A stretch of 64,000 bases of DNA from Variovorax paradoxus (lineage in GTDB: Bacteria > Pseudomonadota > Gammaproteobacteria > Burkholderiales > Burkholderiaceae_C). The translations under genes and the position numbers were made by a program. The stretch is taken from the NCBI RefSeq assembly GCF_029919115.1, contig NZ_CP123990.1:1860001-1924000 (forward strand). The letters are read 5' to 3'. The notes beneath the pieces were generated by a model. The model was not told the origin of the DNA, ran no database searches, and saw only the letters and a program-made list of their open reading frames with translations. Shown in pieces: positions 61,069 to 64,000 of this stretch (its first letter is position 1; each line of letters opens with the position of its first letter).

Positions 61069-63666
61069 ATGAACGAAGGCCACCCCGTCCAGGCCCTGTG
61101 GTGCGACCCCGCCGACGGCGTGGTTGCCCGCATTGCCGCCGCCATCGCGCAGCGGCAGCTGCACGCTGCGCGCACCGTGGTGCTGGTGCCCTATGCGCAG
61201 CTGATGGGAGTCGCGCGCGCCATGTGGGCGCGCTGCGGCAGCGCGGGCTTTGTGCCGCGGTTCGAGACCACCCGCAACTGGGCGCGCAGCTCGGGCGGCT
61301 TTTTGCCCACGGGCTACGACATTGCATTCGACATGGCGCGCGACCTGGTCACGGCCCAGGCGCTGCTGTCGCAGGCCGGCTTTGCCGCCGAGCGCTTTGC
61401 ACTGGCCGGGCGGGTGGTCGAGCTGGCCTACCAGCTGGCTCCACTGGCGGCGGCCGCCTTGCCCGAAGAGCGTGGCGGCGAATGGGCCCAGCGCGCGGCC
61501 CAGGTGGCCGAAGCGGGCAGTGAATCGGAATGGTTTCGCATCGAGAGCGCGCTGATCCGCGTTGCGGTGGCCTGGGCCGCCAACTCGGGCTATGCCACCG
61601 ATGTGCTGCTGCGCGAGAGCGTGCGCACGCAGGTCGATGCGCTCATCGTGCTCGAGGGCTTCCAGACCGATCCGCTCACCCAGACGCTGTGCAACCTGTG
61701 GGGCGATCGCGCGATTCATCTCTCGCTGGTGCCCACCGCACCGCCCGCCGCGGCCGCAAGTGCGCACGTTGCCGACGACCCGGAAGACGAGGCGGAACTG
61801 GCCGCCGCCTGCATGCTGCGGCACCTGGCAGAGGGCCGCGCACCGGTCGCGCTCATCACCACCGACCGTGCGCTCACGCGGCGCATCGGGGCGCAGCTCC
61901 AGGCGCACGGCATCACCGCGCACGACGAAACCGGCTGGAAGCTTTCCACCACGCGCGCCGCCGCCACCGTGATGAGCGCATTGCGCGCCTGTGCGCACGA
62001 CGCGGGCAGCGACCAGGTGCTCGAATGGCTCAAGAGCAGCGCCGACGGCGATGCGCTCGCGGTGCAGGCGCTCGAGGCGCGGCTGCGGCGCGAAGGCGTG
62101 CGCGAGTGGGCTGCCTGGTGCGGGCAGGCCGCGCGCAGCGAAAAGCCGCAAGACATCGCATTGCTGCCCTTCACCGAAGCCGTCGAAGGCCGCCGCATGG
62201 CCATGGCCCGTTCCAGGCCGCTTGCAGACTGGCTCCGGGCCTTGCGCGAGCTGCTCGAAGCCGGCGGGCAGTGGGAGCCGCTCGCCGCCGACATGGCCGG
62301 TGGCAAGGTGATCGGTGCCCTGTGGCTCGATGCCGGCGCGCACGGCGACGACGACGAATTTCCGGGCGGACGCCACACGCTTGCCGAGTTCACGGCCTGG
62401 GTGCGCGACGTGCTCGAAGACGCCAGCTTTGTGCCGCCAGCCGGCGGCGACGTGCCGCAGGTGGTGGTGCTGCCGCTGCACCAGCTCCTGGGGCGCGCAT
62501 TCGGCGCGGTGGTCATTCCCGGCTGCGACGACCGGCGCCTGCCTGCCTCGCCCGAGCCGCCCGGCAACTGGAGCGCCGCCCAGCGCGCAGAACTCGGCTT
62601 GCCCGCACGCGAAACGCTCGAGGCCGCGCAGCGTTCGGCCTGGGCCGCCGCCTTGTGCAATCCGTGCTGCGAACTGCTCTGGCGCCAGTCCGACGCCAGC
62701 GGCGAACCCGTCCGGCCGAGCCCGCTGGTGCAGTCGCTCCAACTCGACCATGCATTGCAAATGGCGGCCGATCCGCGCACCCCGCGCGAGGTTGCGCTGC
62801 GGCCGACCTTGTACCCGACACCCTCCGGAGCGCTGCTGCCGCTGCGGAACATTTCGACCAGCGTCTACGAGGACCTGCGTCGCTGCCCCTACCGCTTCTT
62901 CGCGCTGCGGCAACTGGGCCTGCGCAGTGCCGATGAGCTCGACGCCGAGGTCGACAAGCGCGACTTCGGCAACTGGCTGCATGCCGTGCTCGGCAACTTT
63001 CATGAGGCGCTGAAGGAAACCCCCACCGATGAGGTGGCGGAGCGCGTGGCGTACATCACCACCGCGGCCGAGCGCGCCACGCAAGAGTTTGCTCTGTCCG
63101 ATGCCGAGTTCCTGCCGTTCGCCGCGGCTTGGCCGGCGGTGCGCGACGGCTACCTGCAGTGGCTCGCCGGGCATGAGGCAAGCGGCGCGGTGTTCGCCGA
63201 ATCGGAGCCGTGGATGGAGCAACCACTGGGCAACCTGCAACTGGTCGGCCGGCTGGACCGCATCGACCGCATGCCCGACGGCCAGGCCTTCGTGATCGAC
63301 TACAAGACCGAATCGGCCGCGGTCACCAAGGAGCGTGTGAAAGACCCGACCGAAGACACGCAGCTAGCCTTCTATGCCGCGCTGGTGGCCGACGACACCC
63401 TGCGCGCCGCCTACGTGAATGTTGGCGAAAAATCGTCCGGCACGCAGACCGTCGAGCAGCCCGTGGTGGTGGAGGCGCGCGATGCACTGGTCGCGGGCAT
63501 CCTTCACGATTTCACGCGCATTGCAGATGGCGCGGCGCTCCCGCCGTTGGGTGAGGGCGCAATCTGCGACTACTGCGCCGCACGCGGGCTTTGCAGAAAA
63601 GACTTCTGGGAGATCGAACAACCTCCGCCTTCGACTGAAGCTGCGGCCGGAGGGCCCGCCCAATGA
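61069..63666 (+). CDS. AddB-like PD-(D/E)XK nuclease family protein
   Basis: An 865-residue protein of the family called probable DNA repair protein (AddB/RexB-like). It has no Walker A motif like true UvrD helicases at its N-terminus. The C-terminal nuclease domain has LGRLDRIDRM-type NLQLVGRLDRIDRMPDGQAF followed by VIDYKTESAAV (PD-(D/E)XK, residues about 740). Iron-sulphur cysteines appear as RRCPYRFFALRQ (about 605) and CDYCAARGLCRKDFW (C-x2-C-x5-C) at the end. Together with the next gene it should resect double-strand breaks, like AddAB. ATG 61069 is 102 bases from the convergent-side trxA upstream region. The stop overlaps the helicase start. Confidence 0.85.
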   Translation: MNEGHPVQALWCDPADGVVARIAAAIAQRQLHAARTVVLVPYAQLMGVARAMWARCGSAGFVPRFETTRNWARSSGGFLPTGYDIAFDMARDLVTAQALLSQAGFAAERFALAGRVVELAYQLAPLAAAALPEERGGEWAQRAAQVAEAGSESEWFRIESALIRVAVAWAANSGYATDVLLRESVRTQVDALIVLEGFQTDPLTQTLCNLWGDRAIHLSLVPTAPPAAAASAHVADDPEDEAELAAACMLRHLAEGRAPVALITTDRALTRRIGAQLQAHGITAHDETGWKLSTTRAAATVMSALRACAHDAGSDQVLEWLKSSADGDALAVQALEARLRREGVREWAAWCGQAARSEKPQDIALLPFTEAVEGRRMAMARSRPLADWLRALRELLEAGGQWEPLAADMAGGKVIGALWLDAGAHGDDDEFPGGRHTLAEFTAWVRDVLEDASFVPPAGGDVPQVVVLPLHQLLGRAFGAVVIPGCDDRRLPASPEPPGNWSAAQRAELGLPARETLEAAQRSAWAAALCNPCCELLWRQSDASGEPVRPSPLVQSLQLDHALQMAADPRTPREVALRPTLYPTPSGALLPLRNISTSVYEDLRRCPYRFFALRQLGLRSADELDAEVDKRDFGNWLHAVLGNFHEALKETPTDEVAERVAYITTAAERATQEFALSDAEFLPFAAAWPAVRDGYLQWLAGHEASGAVFAESEPWMEQPLGNLQLVGRLDRIDRMPDGQAFVIDYKTESAAVTKERVKDPTEDTQLAFYAALVADDTLRAAYVNVGEKSSGTQTVEQPVVVEARDALVAGILHDFTRIADGAALPPLGEGAICDYCAARGLCRKDFWEIEQPPPSTEAAAGGPAQ

Positions 63667-64000
63667 ACGGCGCCGCCTACGAACACAACGGCCGGCACGT
63701 CACGCGCGAGGCCTTCTACACCGTCGCCTGCGATCCGCGCCGCTCCGTTGCGGTCGAAGCCTGCGCAGGCGCCGGCAAGACCTGGATGCTGGTGTCCCGC
63801 ATCTTGCGGGCGCTGCTCGAAGAGGGCGAATCCGCCTGCGAGCCGCACGAAATCCTGGCCATTACCTTCACCAAGAAGGCCGCCGGGGAAATGCGCGAGC
63901 GGCTCGACCAATGGCTGGAGCAGTTCGCCGACCGCAGCCCCGAAGAACTGGTGCGCGAGCTCGTGATGCGCGGCGTCGATCCCGCGGCCGCGCTTGCCGC
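63663..64000 (+). CDS. UvrD/AddA-like helicase, N-terminal part (cut by window end)
   Basis: The first 112 residues of an ATP-dependent helicase. VAVEACAGAGKTWMLVSRIL holds the Walker A motif GAGKT (about residues 36-40), and HEILAITFTKKAAGEMRERL is helicase motif Ia. This matches the start of AddA/RecB-like UvrD-family helicase-nucleases. It begins ATG 63663, overlapping the nuclease stop by four bases (ATGA), so the two are translationally coupled and probably form one AddAB-like complex. The remainder, including its nuclease domain if present, lies beyond the window. Confidence 0.88.
   Translation, partial: MNGAAYEHNGRHVTREAFYTVACDPRRSVAVEACAGAGKTWMLVSRILRALLEEGESACEPHEILAITFTKKAAGEMRERLDQWLEQFADRSPEELVRELVMRGVDPAAALA

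Overview
The window is high-GC bacterial chromosome with tight, mostly GC-ending codon use. Its gene content points to a betaproteobacterium of the family Comamonadaceae, most likely Variovorax or a close relative. The indicators are two Bug/TctC-type periplasmic receptors, a complete TctCBA system, a short-chain 3-hydroxybutyrate dehydrogenase beside a patatin-like phospholipase, a type B L31 protein, and the AddB-like nuclease/UvrD-like helicase pair. The genus is inference from gene content. I see no insertion sequence, integrase, prophage or CRISPR array.

Region 1 (1-14.4 kb) is metabolic. It holds a patatin tail, 3-hydroxybutyrate dehydrogenase, the tctCBA uptake operon ending against a convergent MarR-GNAT fusion, a YgiQ-type radical SAM protein, a DUF1294 membrane protein, two exported proteins (one a phytase/esterase-like lipoprotein), a CaiB/AMACR-type CoA-transferase, a DECR-like reductase, a GST and a DUF488 protein. 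Region 2 (14.4-24.2 kb) has a Tat-exported PhoX phosphatase, a crotonase, an orphan 103-residue gene behind a cluster of palindromes, a D-threonine-aldolase-type PLP enzyme, and a DmlR-like regulator divergent from a tartrate/D-malate dehydrogenase and an orphan Bug receptor. Region 3 (22.7-29.3 kb) is a split RND efflux system (outer-membrane factor divergent from tetR-MFP-pump). Two matching 24-bp palindromes flank tetR and look like its operators.

Region 4 (29.3-41.1 kb) has two LysR regulators and an aldo/keto reductase gene broken by a 67-bp tandem duplication. It continues with a small membrane protein of unknown family and a five-PAS GGDEF(degenerate)-EAL protein, divergent from a chemoreceptor with a FliA-type promoter. 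Two tRNA genes, a YghU/YfcG-type GST and a cAMP-binding-domain/flavoprotein fusion without the redox CxxC follow.

Region 5 (41.2-54.4 kb) is a phosphate-starvation island: an OlsB-like ornithine-lipid acyltransferase, ppk1, sixA, a lipoprotein, ppx and pstSCAB-phoU-phoB-phoR. Pho boxes with 11-bp periodicity can be read upstream of ppk1, pstS and (opposite strand) ppx. Phosphate uptake, its control and polyphosphate synthesis and breakdown therefore appear to be co-regulated.

Region 6 (54.4-64 kb) holds a MATE exporter, a GT-C-like membrane protein, rpmE2, a Gfo/Idh/MocA oxidoreductase, rho, trxA, and an AddB-like nuclease overlapping a UvrD-like helicase cut by the window end. No gene-free stretch exceeds about 300 bases. 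I found no clearly unprecedented system. The best leads are the reversible-looking duplication, the paired operators, the Pho-box arrays, the redox-dead flavoprotein fusion and the palindrome cluster before the orphan gene.
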